The notes beneath the pieces were generated by a model. That model saw only the letters and a program-made list of their open reading frames with translations. It was not told the DNA's origin and ran no database searches. From Maylandia zebra (taxonomy: Eukaryota > Chordata > Actinopteri > Cichliformes > Cichlidae), in contig NC_135178.1 of assembly GCF_041146795.1 (NCBI RefSeq), forward strand, positions 5,400,844 through 5,464,843: DNA of 64,000 nt. Reading direction: 5' to 3'. Within the stretch, counting starts at the first letter, position 1, and every line of letters starts with the position of its first letter. The translations under genes were made by a program, and so were the position numbers. Shown here in pieces: positions 37,601-47,400 of the stretch.

Positions 37601-38738
37601 TTGTGTGGAATATTAACCCATTTAACTCCCGCAGATCCATTCCTGTCATTTTGTGCTGTGAGCGCTATAATAATTGCACTTAATGAAACTTTAATTCTGC
37701 CTTCAATCCAATTTTATCTTAGCATGCTGCATATTCCTTTTGATTTACACATTCGCCTGAGAAAAAGAAACTGCTTCTGCAGCCAGTACAGTCTATAAAT
37801 AGCAGACATGATGCTGCATTAGGACACAGTGCGTTTCACCTTTCCCCAGGTTCAGGTCTGAGTCAGTACTCATAACACACCTCTGCTGTGATCTCCTTAG
37901 GTGAGGTCAGACTCCCAGAGGGAAGGACAAAGATGGACAATGGCCTGGCAGAGAGCTTGCTCTCAAGCTCTGGGGGATTATAATAAGCTGGGGCTCCACA
38001 TACCATCAGGCTGTAACTCACACTGACTGCTTGTACTACACCGATCTGTGCTGTTCACTAAAAGAAGTTAGCATTTACTGCTGGGTAGGGCACACGGAGG
38101 TTGCACAAAGAGTCAGTGCTTTCATAAAATTGGTAGAGAGGCTGTTTCTAACTTTCCTAGCTGCAGGGAGTATCCGGCTTTGTGAGGGAATCACAGCAAA
38201 GATGTGAAAAAACATTGCAAGAGTTTGGTAGCTGCATGTTAACTATGAATTTTGAGAAATATGCTCTAAGTAAAATATTAAAACTGGCCCAAACAGTTAC
38301 ATAATAAATCTGCATGAGAACATAAATGTTCTATAGAGTTTTTATCACCTCGCCCCCTAAAACATAGCGCACAGAGATGGCAATAACATTAACATAACCA
38401 CAATGTTTCTCCACTTGCTGCTACACACTTGATTTACGAGGTTAGGAGAGTAATATTGCACTTAGAGTCTCTGCTGGAGTGTCCTTAGGCAAGATACTAA
38501 AATCTCTGCTCAGAGTGTGCAGTTCTGTGGCTGACAATGCCTCGAGAGGGTTTGCTGATACCTGTTTTTTGTGCTTACCTTGTTTTTGCTTTATTACCTA
38601 CAGTCATATGAGACAGCTCTATTGTTTATCAAGAACTTGCTTCGAGTCCTTGTATATTTAATGCATGACTTAACTGCCTTACCTGTAGGCATTTTTGGAT
38701 GCAGGCCGGGGGTCAAACTTGAAGAAAATTATACACAT
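15997..38738 (-). CDS. tango2: TANGO2, transport and Golgi organization 2 homolog (8 coding exons)
   Basis: Coding exons in transcript order are 38683-38738, 32006-32094, 30179-30298, 29923-30040, 17817-17884, 17479-17629, 16474-16578 and 15997-16117 (56, 89, 120, 118, 68, 151, 105 and 121 nt). All introns are GT-AG, all split codons join, and the total is 828 nt, i.e. 275 residues plus TGA, against 276 in human. The protein starts [12 protein letters not shown]; residues 25-28 are the family signature N-R-D-E. Later hallmarks are [28 protein letters not shown] and LNNEE. TANGO2 is a conserved single-domain NRDE-family protein linked to ER/Golgi organisation, mitochondria and haem handling; its loss in humans causes metabolic crises and rhabdomyolysis, but its exact reaction is unsettled. 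The start is the family MCIIF methionine. The introns carry many mobile elements, most in the intron between coding exons 4 and 5. Confidence 0.96.
16118..16473. other. tango2 intron 8 (last intron)
   Basis: A 356-bp intron. Nothing beyond splice signals was recognised. Confidence 0.6.
16474..16578 (-). CDS. tango2: tango2 coding exon 7
   Basis: Encodes residues 201-236, including [13 protein letters not shown], the counterpart of human AAVCVRCPGYGTR. The acceptor is ttttaacag and the donor is ACAAG|gtcaga. Confidence 0.95.
16579..17143. other. tango2 intron 7, left part
   Basis: Contains an (ACA)n tract at 16588-16602 and an A-rich, ACTAAA-repetitive stretch at 16930-17005 that may be an old repeat tail. 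No gene is seen. Confidence 0.5.
17144..17262 (+). repeat. Truncated copy of the common fish repeat
   Basis: atccatccacccccttcagc, then agggtcaccgggggactgg and gagcctat follow the order of the interspersed repeat that also forms the right half of each array unit at 1-6158. Truncated and diverged. Confidence 0.6.
17342..17410 (+). repeat. Fragment of a tRNA-derived SINE (head)
   Basis: ggctgtagctcaggacatag resembles the box A region of the SINE seen complete at 49264-49517. The rest is lost after ~70 bp. Confidence 0.5.
17479..17629 (-). CDS. tango2: tango2 coding exon 6
   Basis: Encodes residues 151-201: [16 protein letters not shown], a variable middle and LLSVLNNEE. The acceptor is ccctcagcag and the donor is AGCT|gtaagt. 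Confidence 0.95.
17817..17884 (-). CDS. tango2: tango2 coding exon 5 (68 nt)
   Basis: A small exon encoding residues 128-151, with CYYGNRG followed by PEPIHLNPG, the counterpart of human residues around DVICYYGNRG. The acceptor is cctctctag and the donor is CCAG|gtctgt. It is too short to be found as an open frame, but both junctions join in frame. Confidence 0.93.
17885..19668. other. tango2 intron between coding exons 4 and 5, right of coding exon 5
   Basis: AT-rich intron DNA with no recognised gene, RNA or repeat family. Confidence 0.5.
19669..19893. mobile_element. Palindromic MITE common in fish
   Basis: The left half (from caggggtgggtagctccagg) and the reverse complement of the right half (ggggtcggcaactccaggcc) match across about 50 bp, both running through ggtgtcctgcaggttttaga. 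The motif order is one I recognise as a repeat scattered through teleost genomes. No clear target duplication was found; a SINE adjoins it on the right. Confidence 0.7.
19895..20206 (+). mobile_element. tRNA-derived SINE
   Basis: A tRNA-like head has box A (tggctcaagag at about 19918) and a perfect box B (ggttcgagccc at 19961). A tRNA-unrelated body (ttgggcaagacacttcacc, then aaagcgctatacaaat) ends in the short repeat ccatttaccattt. The architecture is that of teleost SINEs mobilised by a LINE; the family name is left open. Confidence 0.8.
20235..20416. mobile_element. Very short solo LTR (182 bp) with 5-bp TSD
   Basis: The segment starts TGTGGTGGGGCG and ends ATTCACACCACA, with TG...CA termini inside a 7-bp inverted repeat (TGTGGTG/CACCACA). 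It is flanked by the perfect 5-bp direct repeat cgcat at 20230-20234 and 20417-20421. It is either a solo LTR of a compact element or an internally deleted LTR. Confidence 0.75.
20422..23580. other. tango2 intron between coding exons 4 and 5, middle part
   Basis: About 3.2 kb with no recognisable coding, RNA or repeat family, apart from a poly-T run near 21760-21776 and scattered short A/T runs. Confidence 0.5.
23581..23933. repeat. 353-bp target-site duplication, left copy
   Basis: Starts cataatgttatcagcaggag and ends ttatgctgtctag. The same sequence, with no difference seen on reading and exactly the same length, recurs at 29120-29472 on the other side of the LINE. Ordinary intron sequence; the 117-codon open frame shared by the two copies is not considered a gene. 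Confidence 0.92.
23934..29119 (+). mobile_element. Near-full-length RTE/Rex3-like LINE (5.2 kb)
   Basis: A non-LTR retrotransposon in the tango2 intron between coding exons 4 and 5, opposite to the gene. A ~1.97-kb 5' region includes long T and A runs (25503-25530, 25631-25662, 25728-25745). It is followed by one EN-RT frame (25908-29084), a 3' UTR of only ~35 bp and a tail of GATG repeats ending in a short A run. A single EN-RT ORF, very short 3' UTR and GATG tail match what is described for Rex3 (RTE clade). Most genomic copies of such LINEs are 5'-truncated; this one keeps a long 5' region. It is bounded by 353-bp direct repeats. Confidence 0.88.
25908..29084 (+). CDS. LINE endonuclease-reverse transcriptase (RTE/Rex3-like)
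   Basis: An uninterrupted 1058-codon frame. A basic, Pro/Gly/Arg-rich N-terminus is followed from residue ~93 by an apurinic-type endonuclease: [18 protein letters not shown] (GDFN at 230-233), SMIDFVIVS and the catalytic TDHHLV (TDH at 325-327). The reverse transcriptase follows with [42 protein letters not shown] and the catalytic FADD at residues 797-800. The C-terminus ends in an Arg-rich [13 protein letters not shown] segment. The endonuclease nicks target DNA and the RT copies the element RNA at the nick. All catalytic motifs are present, so the protein looks competent. The true start could lie slightly upstream or be reached by reinitiation; I use the first in-frame ATG. Confidence 0.95.
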   Translation: MKRISREQFTLPGIGLPGPRPGARPGEGARGRASGGRALVHGARPGTARRGDMGPSSRRPTTRRRRHRGRVHCEPGGGQERRPWRTDPRLPRLAIGTWNVTSLVGKEPELVREVERYRLDMVGLTSTHCLGSGTSLLERGWTLSQSGVAPGERRRAGVGILISPRLAAGTLGFFPVDERVCSLRLRVGERVLTVICAYAPSGSSEYPAFLESLGGVLEGAPPGDSVVLLGDFNAHVGNDSETWRGVIGRNGLPDLNPSGALLLDFCANHSLAITNTLFEHKSVHKCTWHQDALGRRSMIDFVIVSPDLRPYVLDTRVKRGAELSTDHHLVVSWIRWRGRTLDRPGAPKRVVRVCWERLAEAPVREIFNAHLRQSFNSIPRETGDIESEWTMFSVSIAEAAALSCGRKVVGACRGGNPRTKWWTPEVKGATRLKKEAYRAWLACGTPEAADRYRQAKRNAARAVAEAKTRVWEEFGEAMEKDFRTASKRFWQTVRRLRRGKRCSTCTVYSAGGALLTSTEKIVGRWKEYFEDLLNPTDTSSGEEAESGDEGCDPPISGGEVTEAVKQLLGGRAPGVDEVRPEFLKALDVVGLSWLTRLCNVAWRSGAVPVDWQTGVVVPIFKKGDRRVCSNYRGITLLSLPGKVYARVLERRVRPLVEPRIQEEQCGFRPGRGTLDQLFVLSRILEGAWEFAQPVYMCFVDLEKAFDRVPRGVLWEVLREYGVSGPLLRAIQSLYNRCKSLVRIAGNKSDSFPVGDGLRQGCPLSPVLFIIFMDRISRRSQVAEGFRFGGLRISSLIFADDVVLLASSGEGLQLALERFAAECNAAGMRISTSKSEAMVLSRKRVECPLRVGDEFLPQVEEFKYLGVLFASDGRRELEIDRRIGAAAAVMRTLHRSVVVKRELSVKAKLSIYRSIYVPTLTYGHELWVVTERTRSRIQAAEMSFLRRVAGLSLRDRVRSSAIREGLRVEQLLLHIERSQLRWFGHLARMPPGRLLGEVFQACPTGRRPRGRPRTRWRDYISRLAWERLGIPPDKLEEVAGEREVWTSLLRLLPPRPDLG
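29120..29472. repeat. 353-bp target-site duplication, right copy
   Basis: Matches 23581-23933 along its full length. After it the sequence (agtttctttgtttatagc) differs from what follows the left copy, which is the 5' end of the LINE. Confidence 0.92.
29473..29922. other. tango2 intron between coding exons 4 and 5, end next to coding exon 4
   Basis: AT-rich, with an A-rich run at 29657-29690. Nothing else recognised. Confidence 0.5.
29923..30040 (-). CDS. tango2: tango2 coding exon 4
   Basis: Encodes residues 89-128, with SYLKKV and [10 protein letters not shown] matching human TANGO2. The acceptor is atttgcag and the donor is TCAA|gtgagt. The following intron (29922 down to 17885) is 12 kb and contains the large RTE insertion. 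Confidence 0.95.
30179..30298 (-). CDS. tango2: tango2 coding exon 3
   Basis: Encodes residues 49-89: the [11 protein letters not shown] glycine-rich segment and [10 protein letters not shown], both near-invariant in TANGO2. The acceptor is tttatcag and the donor is CGAG|gtaatc. Confidence 0.95.
30299..32005. other. tango2 intron between coding exons 2 and 3
   Basis: A 1.7-kb intron. A GC-richer stretch at 31220-31600 breaks the AT-rich background, but I see no open frame or repeat family in it. Confidence 0.5.
32006..32094 (-). CDS. tango2: tango2 coding exon 2 (NRDE motif)
   Basis: Encodes residues 19-49, including the NRDE signature (residues 25-28) and the conserved RPSKAADFW segment. 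The acceptor is gttctcag and the donor is AGTG|gtaagc. It is the most conserved part of the family and identifies the gene by itself. Confidence 0.95.
32425..32513. repeat. (CATAA)n pentanucleotide microsatellite
   Basis: About 17 uninterrupted copies of cataa in the first coding intron of tango2. Confidence 0.95.
33215..33460 (+). mobile_element. Internally deleted, decayed RTE/Rex3-like relic
   Basis: gtccgtcctcctgtgggccc, then aaccacaggaggagacatag match in order the segment of the intact LINE around 26065-26115. The piece then jumps to a 3' end with aacctgaactcgtataagc and a GATG-like tail (atggatggattgatggacgg). An old copy with most of the coding region lost. Confidence 0.65.
33461..35059. 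other. tango2 intron between coding exons 1 and 2, middle part
   Basis: AT-rich, with no recognised gene, RNA or repeat family. Confidence 0.5.
35060..35780 (+). mobile_element. Tc1-like transposon relic (transposase C-terminal half)
   Basis: Around 35445-35540 the plus strand reads [25 protein letters not shown], the catalytic-Asp segment of Tc1 transposases (family form QDNDPKHT). Downstream, in shifting frames, come pieces like KKSWP and AAKGGST, which fit the family C-terminus. Many stops and frame breaks, so inactive. The 5' part from 35060 is assigned only by continuity. Confidence 0.6.
36090..36240 (+). repeat. Interspersed repeat fragment, family open
   Basis: gtcccaacttttttggaaag, then aataaatatagggtttaaac and ttgtaaaccactgcatttc follow the order of a repeat tail that is very common in fish. 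I cannot assign it to a superfamily. Confidence 0.4.
37081..37266 (+). mobile_element. Decayed tRNA-derived SINE
   Basis: ggtggctccagctcaggagg (box A-like) and gagggttggtggtttt (box B region), then a body ending gtgctatataagaacc and a ccatctatttatcat-like tail. Same family as 49264-49517, with an internal deletion. Confidence 0.6.
37267..38682. other. tango2 intron between coding exons 1 and 2, part near coding exon 1
   Basis: No gene recognised. A stub of a SINE body (gtccttaggcaagatactaa, 38483-38502) is the only repeat seen. Confidence 0.45.
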
Positions 38739-38805
38739 GGATGTGCTGGGGATTGATGGCAGGGCTTTCACTTGGTTCACATCTGCCTCTAAATCTCAGC
38801 CATAC
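38683..38805 (-). CDS. tango2: tango2 exon 2 (5' UTR plus residues 1-19)
   Basis: The acceptor is ctttgtcag at 38806-38814 on the minus strand, the start codon is at 38736-38738 and the donor ACAG|gtaagg lies at 38682/38683. It encodes the MCIIFFKF start and ends inside Arg19 (AG|G). The 67 nt before ATG are 5' UTR and hold the stop of an upstream reading frame begun in exon 1. Confidence 0.92.
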
Positions 38806-39013
38806 CTGACAAAGAAAAGAATATAGGAGTTATTCTGAATACCCTTTAAAGAAAACAAACAATCTAATTCCCACACCTTGCGATATCACAGCAAAAACAA
38901 AAACGACTAATGAAAAAAAAAAACTCCTTGTGTACTTTAACTCCTATTTCTCTTGATTTCCCTTGAAGTGTTTCAAAATCTTGACTGATAAATTGTGGTA
39001 AATTTAATTAACC

Positions 39014-39460
39014 AGACTAGATTTGGAAAGGCACCTGCCTATATAAAGTCTCATGCCTGATGATGCACGTCAAAGCAAAAACCAGGGTAAGTCAGAATTC
39101 CTGCAGTGATCAGAAACAGTGCAGCATTGCAAAGCATGCTAAGCATTTTGCTGCAGGGAAAATTCCAAAGAACAGAATGGCCTTTATATTTCTTAAATGA
39201 AAGCAGTTTGGAATAAACAGGACTCTTGAAACTTTTGAACTAGCAGGCCATCCAATCAACCAAAAGAGCAGGGACTTTAGTAGAAGTGACCCAGTGGTCG
39301 TTCTTACTGAAATTCTGTGTGGAGATGAGAGAACCTTCAGAAGGACGCTCATCACTGCAGTACTCCAATGATATCGGGTTTATGGCCCAGATGGCAGGCA
39401 GAAGGAGGTTCCTCATATCAGACTATGAGAAAAAAGATTTCTAACCTGAGCAAACCAAGT
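39014..39460 (+). mobile_element. Tc1-like transposon relic (5' end and transposase N-terminus)
   Basis: Starts with cacctgcctatataaagtct and catgcctgatgatgcac, the leader of many fish Tc1-like elements. It continues into broken coding sequence for the DNA-binding half: ATFI-like, LKWKKFG-like and TAVLQ-like pieces are recognisable. The catalytic half is absent. Inactive. Confidence 0.6.
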
Positions 39461-40496
39461 CCTCTCATCGCCTGAAAGCGACAAGAGTGAGTGACCAGAA
39501 AATAGACAATATAGACTACTGCAGTTGGCAAAGACGTTCAACCTGCCAAGGGGATCCCCACCCAGACTCATGATTTATTCCACCGACAGTTTGTAAATTA
39601 AATACAAACATCTATGTATAAGCCTGGAAATATATCCCAGGTGACACACCTCTAATAAAACAAGGTTAATGTGATATTCACGTTTTCTTAATTAACATAT
39701 TTTCTACGTTTTTATTTCGTCATTTTGAGGCGAATAAAGTTCTGAAAACTTTCTGAATACATTGTTTCCAGACTTAGAACACAGCACCCAAAAGTTTTTT
39801 TTCTGTCTGCGTTCACTCAGCACCTAGTTTATATGTGGAAGAAAAACGGTTTCCCTTTATAGAACAAGCTAATCACATTTTATTACAGTCTTTGCAGTAT
39901 ATTGTGTGGTCATGTCCTGCACCACATTCAGAAGGACTGGGATACAAGTCATTCAGCTACAGTATCCTAACTGTAATGAGTGCAAAGGTAGCAATTGAGT
40001 AGAGTCGTAAACTTAGCCATATGTCACAATGGCATTTAATGACTCGCTAGTCCGACCCCAATAATCAGCTGGTATTATGAAGCTAGAGGGTTGTGACAAC
40101 TTGTCACAGTTGACATCAACTACACATTTTGAATGATACGAGGACACGAGCGACTAGCATTGTCGCAGGACATTAATATTTGATAGACAGCAACGAACTA
40201 GCTGAGTAGCATATCCACAGACAAAATATTAGTCGAGTAATATGGTTAGTTGAACGATTAGTTCCAGGATAACTTCACCTACACATAACTAGCTAACGTT
40301 AGCTTAGTAATAGTTAACAGTATAACGAGGACACCGACCCAGCAAACTTTAGCTACCTACCCAAACTTAGCTGTGTGCGAAACAATATACTACAAATGAT
40401 ATCTGGCTTATCGGTTTTCTACACTGCTGTTGTGTCGCCTAGTTGTACTCACCACCCCTCAACACTCGGTGTTGACAGCTAAAAGGAAGTACTCAC
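39461..40496. other. tango2 intron 1, promoter-proximal part
   Basis: No repeat or coding sequence recognised. CpG becomes a little more frequent towards 40500. Confidence 0.4.
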
Positions 40497-40550
40497 AAAG
40501 AGTGACCTCGATTTGAGTCTTCAGTCGTTTCATAAGGCTAAAAATCCGAC
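40497..40550 (-). other. tango2: tango2 non-coding first exon
   Basis: On the minus strand a strong donor (CTCTTT|gtgagt) lies at 40496/40497, at the edge of a GC-box promoter region. Spliced to 38805 it would give a short 5' UTR. The right limit is a guess, because the start of transcription cannot be read. It contains an ATG that opens a 17-codon upstream frame ending in the next exon. Confidence 0.6.
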
Positions 40551-40605
40551 GTGACCGGTTATTATCTGTGACGTGACCTTAACCCCGCCCGCCTCTGCAT
40601 TTACA
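40551..40605 (-). promoter_or_regulatory. tango2: Probable tango2 promoter: CRE-like and GC-box motifs
   Basis: tgacgtga (CRE/E-box-like, 40569-40576) and ccccgcccgcc (Sp1/KLF-type GC box, about 40582-40592) lie directly upstream of the first exon in minus orientation. No TATA box is obvious, as expected for a housekeeping gene. Confidence 0.5.
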
Positions 40606-41389
40606 TACATAAAACAAGCGCATATGCTCAGTATTCCAGTATGATTGGTCATTTTACAAAACACGAACAGCCAAGCTCGCAGTAAACGGAAGCAATGAGG
40701 TTTCCGGTTTAGTTAACATTATTTTCAAAATAAAAGCATTAGTGTCAGAAGTGTGTTTTTATGTTACAATTCTTTAAGGAAAAACGGCTTGGCAAACAGG
40801 GTTTATTTTATTAACATGATTATGCCTCACAATACAATATAACTGAAAACTATATTGTCATTTGTTTTAACACATAGACTGTAGTACAGGGTAGCATTTT
40901 TCCAAATAAGGAACACTTTTAATTTGAAAAATATTCTGTAGACGTCATTTTTGTATTCCCGCGGGATTGACGATGTAGTATTGACATCAATCATGTCATA
41001 TCAATAGACAGGAGAAGCCTACAGAGAAATGCAAGATGAAACTGATAAAATAAAATGGAATAAATTAAATTAAATTAAAAATTGATATAGAGTTTTATGA
41101 ATTTTAATGGAAGGTTTACCAAAATAGTATTTTTTTTAAATTCACTGACAGAAAAACTTAAACGTAATAACAGGAATAAATTCACTGAAAGTAACAAGTC
41201 TTTTTATGAATAATCGAATAAGGTTAATTTTCCTCCAATAGTAGTTTGAATGGGGCGGAGACACTCGCTGTGACCGACAGCATCCAGCACTGTTGTGGAT
41301 GAGCGGGATAAAGGCTGCTCTGCCTTTCATACACTAGAATACAACTTCGCTGTCTCTAATTAACGTATTTATTAGCCGCTTCGAGTGCA

Positions 41390-41669
41390 TCCAATAACTT
41401 CAAAGCCCATTAGGTTAGGTTTACTGTTTGTTATTATTTTTTATTTTTTCCCCGCTGCATGTGGAGCGACTAAAGGGACTCGCCGACAGCAACCTGCCAA
41501 CTCCAGTTTGAGAGATTTGGCAGGTTGTGAGAGTAGTAGGCTCTCCCTGCAGCAGCTAGGCTAACTTGCAGGCAAAAATAACGGCGTTCGCGGTGAGGCT
41601 CGGAGTACTGCTCATCACAACGGGGAGTCACTTCGCCTGCGGGAGCAACGATGACCGGGAGAAACTGAG
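41390..41669 (+). other. Probable first exon of a divergent gene (arvcf candidate)
   Basis: A CpG-richer region ends at a good donor, CTGAG|gtaacc (41669/41670). The only late ATG in it (41651) stops after five codons, so this would be 5' UTR. In human 22q11.21, TANGO2 and ARVCF stand head to head, so a rightward arvcf is the natural candidate here, but no coding exon of it is visible in the window. The left limit is arbitrary. Confidence 0.35.
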
Positions 41670-44150
41670 GTAACCAGAAAACAGCTCTGTTATTATCTCG
41701 TAAGTTTTATCCTGTTCTCTCAGCAGGAGGCGGGTGTGACAAAAATGTCAATTAACATCAGGAAAGCTCACAATAACCCGCGGGCTGTGTTTCCTGACAT
41801 GAGCAGGTGCTCGTCTGAAGTGTAATGAACTGGACTCGGTGTTATTTGGTTAAAGCTTTAGCTAATTTATTGTTTAAATATACGTTTTTTAGGGTGGCGC
41901 GGTGGGAAGAGATATATTTAATGCTCCTTAAAAAAAATCTATAACAACGAGGGTTTGGATGAAATTGAATATATCTGCGCGTGCTCCCGTGTTGTAAACA
42001 TTCATGGATGCAGTCGAAGGACGCGAGAGCCGCCACGAGCTGTCAATCATCTCATCCTCACTGCTCTATTGTTTTTCGCTCGTGCTGTTTGTGAGTGAGT
42101 TTCCATGGAGAGTCTTCCGGTTTCTCTACTCTAATTACCTTATTTGGAGAAGGGGCGGCTGACTGATAGAGTGCTGCTGTTGTTGGGTTAATAGTGCTGT
42201 ATACACGCAAGCGCCCGAGTGAAGTGGATGTTTTGAAAGAGTTATTCTCAATAGACGCTGATGTATCCTGATCAGGCTTTTCACACTCGATAGCCTTCCG
42301 ATGGCCTCGAGGTGCGCTGTTAAAGCAATTAACTGTGCAATTAATTTATATCTCAGCCTCGTGGCAAATCGAAATTTATAAACTGTCACCCAATCTGTTT
42401 TTTTGTGACACTCAACATTCAGAACGAAAGCACGTTAAATTGGTATTTTGCAACCCCGCCCCACTGACCATTAACAGATCATCTACAAACCCACTATACA
42501 GCCTTATAATTTTCTTTCCAGATGAACATGAGGGTACTTTTTAAAACTTAAAAACTGTGATCAGTAGGCTTTGTCAGTGAACCATCATGCAAACAGTCTA
42601 GGTCTGAGTTTACACTTGTTTTTTAAAAAGTGTCTTTGGCAATTGGATGGCAAGTGAGCAGCTCAGACAAATCAGTGTTTACATCTGACTCTGATTTCCT
42701 TACTGTCTAAGTCACTTCCAGTAGAAGGTCAAAGGAACAGTAATGTAATTAAAGGAGGCCTAGCAAGCAAAATGACATGTTACAAGGACTAAGACAGTAC
42801 ATTCTGTTGCAGCTGTCCTAAACCAAATAGGACACCAAAGTATCCTACTAATATATCATTGCTTCATAGCCACATAGAACTCAAAAATATGGAAAATTTG
42901 TGCCCATTTAACAACATAAGACTTTATATTTTGTGACTATTTCACAAACTGCCTGATGCTTGGGTTTTTTCATTACAATTTTATAATAATACTAGTTATT
43001 TCCATTGAAATGTTGTGATAACCCTGACTGCAGGTTTATCTAAGTTCTAAGTGAAAGCAACTTGGGTTCCTTGAGTTTTCTATATACATTTAAACTTTTA
43101 TCCAACTGACTGGTGGAGTCAGTTGGATAGGAACACCTTGTGTTAATGTGTGAGTTATCACTTAGATATAACACGATCTGCATTCCGAGTCTTTCAAGTG
43201 GAACATGGATATACACATATAAATTATTAAATGCTTTTAATTGGAAGCTTACACAGACACCCATTATGGTGGTTTATGTGCACTCTTTTGTGTAAGGAAT
43301 ATGTATGGAGTGACCAGCCAAACAGTGGTGACACTGTAGTGAGATCTGAGGCCAAAGGTCTGCACTATGCAGCAAGTGGTAACTTCAGGTTTAAACCTGG
43401 GTTTTCAGTGCAATAATTATGCTTGATTTTTACCGGGCACATTGCCATGGCAACTTATTCTTCAGATCTAACCTGTGCTGAAGAAGGTTATGTCGAAGAT
43501 AAGAGATTAACAGATACAAACTCCCTGCCCACAGACAAGTCAATACTCAGGATTGCCACTATTCCTGGAAGATCCCTTATACCTTGGTGGATTTATAGTC
43601 TTCATCTTTCCCTGATGACTTTCACTAAGAAATATAGATCCTTAGAGGCAACTTTAATCCTTCATTTTTGTCCACTGCTGGTTGCATTTAGTTTAACAAT
43701 ATTTATTATTCTGTAGCCATTAATATATTATACAAATACAGTGAATCGGTTTGCATCTGTGGAGTTTATGTTAAATCTGCTGGTAGACTAAATCTGCATC
43801 TGAATTCTGTTTTTATTTTTATTTGTTACTTGCTTTCAGACCATTAGGTAGCACCTGGGCTGTAGCTGAAAAAACAAGGCTAAAATTGTCTTATGTTAAT
43901 TTAAATATTAATTTAATAGAATATGCAAATATAATTTGGCATATGCTCCTGTCTTAATGGTAAAACTCATCTGGTAAATTTGCTACACAGTTGGTATTTT
44001 TGGTGGCTTTCCTTCATGGTTTTGAAAAAAAAAAAAGACTTTGTAAGTATCATAGTCCTTCAGCATTACTGACCAACGTGCTAAAAGTACACAGACATTC
44101 ATACAGTGCTTTTAGTTGTATACTTTTATCCTCTCTCTCTGCGGACATCT
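41670..44150. other. Putative first intron of the divergent gene, left part
   Basis: A CpG-rich tail to about 42130, then AT-rich DNA. No coding exon recognised. Confidence 0.4.
43099..43129. repeat. Perfect 12-bp hairpin
   Basis: tatccaactgac and gtcagttggata are exact reverse complements around a 7-nt loop (tggtgga). Confidence 0.85.
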
Positions 44151-44437
44151 CATTTGCAGAATGCTTAACCCTAACAATAACCATCAAAAATGAATGCCTA
44201 ATCCTAAACCTAAGCCTAAACCTAGCCAGAACCTAATAGTGACCCTGACACTAAAACCACATTTTGAGCCTCAAAAATGCCTTCAAACTTGTGGGGACGG
44301 CATTTTGTCCCCATAAGTGACTACTGGTCCCCACAAGTATAGCAGCATGCCAATTTTCTGTCCTCACAAACATGCACTCAAACATGCACTCAAACATGTA
44401 CTCAAACAAACACACACACACAGATTTCTCTGTACTG
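44151..44437. repeat. Interspersed repeat with CCTAAx runs and a short minisatellite
   Basis: A run of ccta/cctaaac words (44200-44230), then cttgtggggacggcattt and gtccccataagtga, a combination common in fish genomes. It is followed by about three copies of aaacatgcactc (44366-44405) and a CA tail. Family not named. Confidence 0.55.
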
Positions 44438-47400
44438 TGTTGGAGATTGGTCAGATGCTGCTAACACCGCTCCTTTCAAGTAAATGTGTTTGTAGCGAGA
44501 AAGTTAAACCCTGGGTTGAATGACAACCAATCACGTTGGAATGACTCCTGCACTTGAGTCCAGATGTTAAAGTAAATGAAGCCAGACAGAATAAAACCGA
44601 ATAGAATAGAATAACTTTAATGTCCACATCGGTGGAACACTGTCTTTGTTCAACAAAGATAGGGATGTCCTGTGTATGTTGCAATTGCTTTGTAGTACAA
44701 ACCCGAGGCACTGCTGACTTTGTCAACCAGCTCACATAGTGGATGTGTATAGATAACAGCCCTCATGCACTATGTAAAACAGTAATTTATAGTATGAAGA
44801 GAAAGAAAAGAAATAAACATCTGATGTCTTTCTCTCTTAAGGCTTTTGACATTTCTGCAGAAGTTTTGCACTGACTCAGAATTTAGCTCATTTATGCATT
44901 TCAGACTGTGTTACAGAGAATGCTGCTGCATTCAGAAACATCCCAAAAGATTGCTTGATGTGTATCACTATATAGAAGGTGTATGCTACACTTTACAGCA
45001 CAGTTAGTACAAACAAAATGCTCCTTTACACAGACTGTTATGTGTGTAGGACCTTAGCCTCTTAATTGTTTGCTATGGTTGACTTAGGTCATGACAATCA
45101 TATTTTTAAAAGTTCCTCAGATGCTTTTTTTGTCAGAATACATTTTAGACTGATTGGTAATAAGGTAGGAGCTCATTTTGAAAATATTTGTAGCTCACAC
45201 ACAGTGAGCAGTCTCTGGACAGAATGAGAATCTCTGCGCCACATATGAGTGTGCTGAAAAGCGAAAAATACTCAATAACTGGGGGTAAACAAGAAGACTT
45301 CCAATGAATGCTAATGTTTAAAAAATCTTTGTTTTTCCCTTTGCTACGTAAGTTATCACACACTTCCCTGTGTGCCAACTGTCTTGTATTTATGTATTCT
45401 GTCTGTCTTGAGGGGAATAATGTTCAAATATTTGGCCATAATCATCTTAAAAAACAATTATAGGGGTTACTGCATGTTGTGCCAAACGCAGAAAGATGTT
45501 TTAGAATGTTTGCAATAGGAAAATGTTTTATCCTATCGATGGAGACCAAACCAAACTTTTTAATTTTTCATGAATTTTTTATAATCACCACTTAAATATC
45601 AGAAGGTTAAAATGGCATTTTTCTAATGAGCCTGACACGACCTGAGGTCATTTTAATCTTGAGAACAGTTTATGCAGTAAGGCACTAACTTATTAGGACG
45701 TCCGCTGCTTCAAAACTTAGTATTCTTAACTGTTAGCCCCGTGGCATATTTGTAATTTGAATGTAACTGTGTGAGCTGGTCAGATGACGTCTTTGTTTCA
45801 GTTTAGTGGCACTGTCTGAATTTGAATCCGTGTTTTGAATGTTATACTTTCCATCTATCCATCACTCCTTCCCTCCCTGACTGTGTCACAGGGGCAGACA
45901 TAACAGAGCAGGTTGGTTTATGTGATACACGATTAGTCACAGTCTGATATTTCTGAAATGATACTAACATTTCCATGCCAATATTTTGTACCATTGCAAG
46001 ACATCTTAACACTTGCAAAAGGAGCGTTGTAAACAACAGAAAAGATGTCTCCATGCATTCATTTCTTTTGCAATACACTGAAATAGCAGTTGCAGTGTAT
46101 TGCAACAGACCATGGGCATTTTATAGTACCTGCATTTTGTGTATCTAGGACAACCAATACTACTAGCAGAGATGTAGTCTCTTAAGGGGGAATCATATTA
46201 TGAAGTCAAATCAGGGAATTATTGTAGCCTCTAAATAAAGGATTCAGCCACTATGACATTTAATCAAGCTAGTGTTTTTATCAACGTGCCACCTTATTGT
46301 CTTTTTCTGTGCTGTCAGAGATAGCAAACACTATCCTAACAGTTTTTAGTAATATAAATGCACCCATGAAATATCCACCCATCTATTTTGGTTGCATTAT
46401 AATGTTGCTTCATCCAGCCAGCCATTATAATCACACCAGCAGTAGCTGGGACACATTGTCTCATTGGAACAGGGATTAAGGGGCATCAACAGCAAAAACA
46501 ATTGGAGATTCAGATGAACATGTATGCAGTTACAGAGTGTCATACTTCATCATTCTGTCTGATTAAAGGTAATCTTAACATTTTTATGAAAGCCTTTTAA
46601 TAAATTGGTTACTCTGTTAAAACCCTAGACGTCTTTTCACAGCTTGCATTGACTCAGCAGCAAAGCACAAGTGTAATTATTACCACAAATGACGATTCTT
46701 TAAGGTCTTTAAAGACTTTTTTTTCATGACATTTATGAACCGTCAATGCAAGAAAAGCAGAGGTGTAACTGAACAGTGCTAACAGTGCTAGTTTAATTTG
46801 TGCACCTGATTACTTCTCCTGCTATGATGAGATAAAGCGTATGTTTCAGAAAAGGTAAACAGGTTTTACTGACTTTAATCTTTCCTCCTGATCATTTCCA
46901 GATCCACTTACCAGTCTACTGTAACTTTAAGTAAAGCTAAATGCAGCGATGATTTTCCAAATGTGTCTTGGGTAATCAGATGAAAACTGGACATCTGAGA
47001 CACATCACCTTTTCTATGCCAGCGCCCAGCTGGGCCTGACTTTGTTACTCTCTAACACCTTCACTACATTTTTGCTTTGAATCTATGTAGAACATGCAAC
47101 ATAGCCTACACAACTGGCCAACACTGTTACCAGCATTCATACCTGTGTGGGCTAACTTGATGGTGATGTTAAATTTATAGTGAGGTGCAGTTCAGGTTAC
47201 TGCAGAAGGTTTCAGAAGGGTTTATGGTTTTAAAATATTTGCAGTGTAATTGCAGATATGTTATAAGTTTTCATAAGTATAAATTCACTAATAAGGCCAC
47301 AGTCACATCTGCCTAGAGACAGGTCAGAAACTTTGTGGCAACCACTGGTCACTAAGGAAAAGTGTACATTTTGCAACTGGTTGGCAAGTGATTGCAGGAG

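Noticed and set aside
43340-43410. Possible SINE head with box B-like ggtttaaacctggg
   Set aside because: Box A, body and tail are missing; a chance match is likely.
43423-43716. 97-codon plus-strand frame in the putative arvcf intron
   Set aside because: No similarity to arvcf or another family, no splice context, and AT-rich background.
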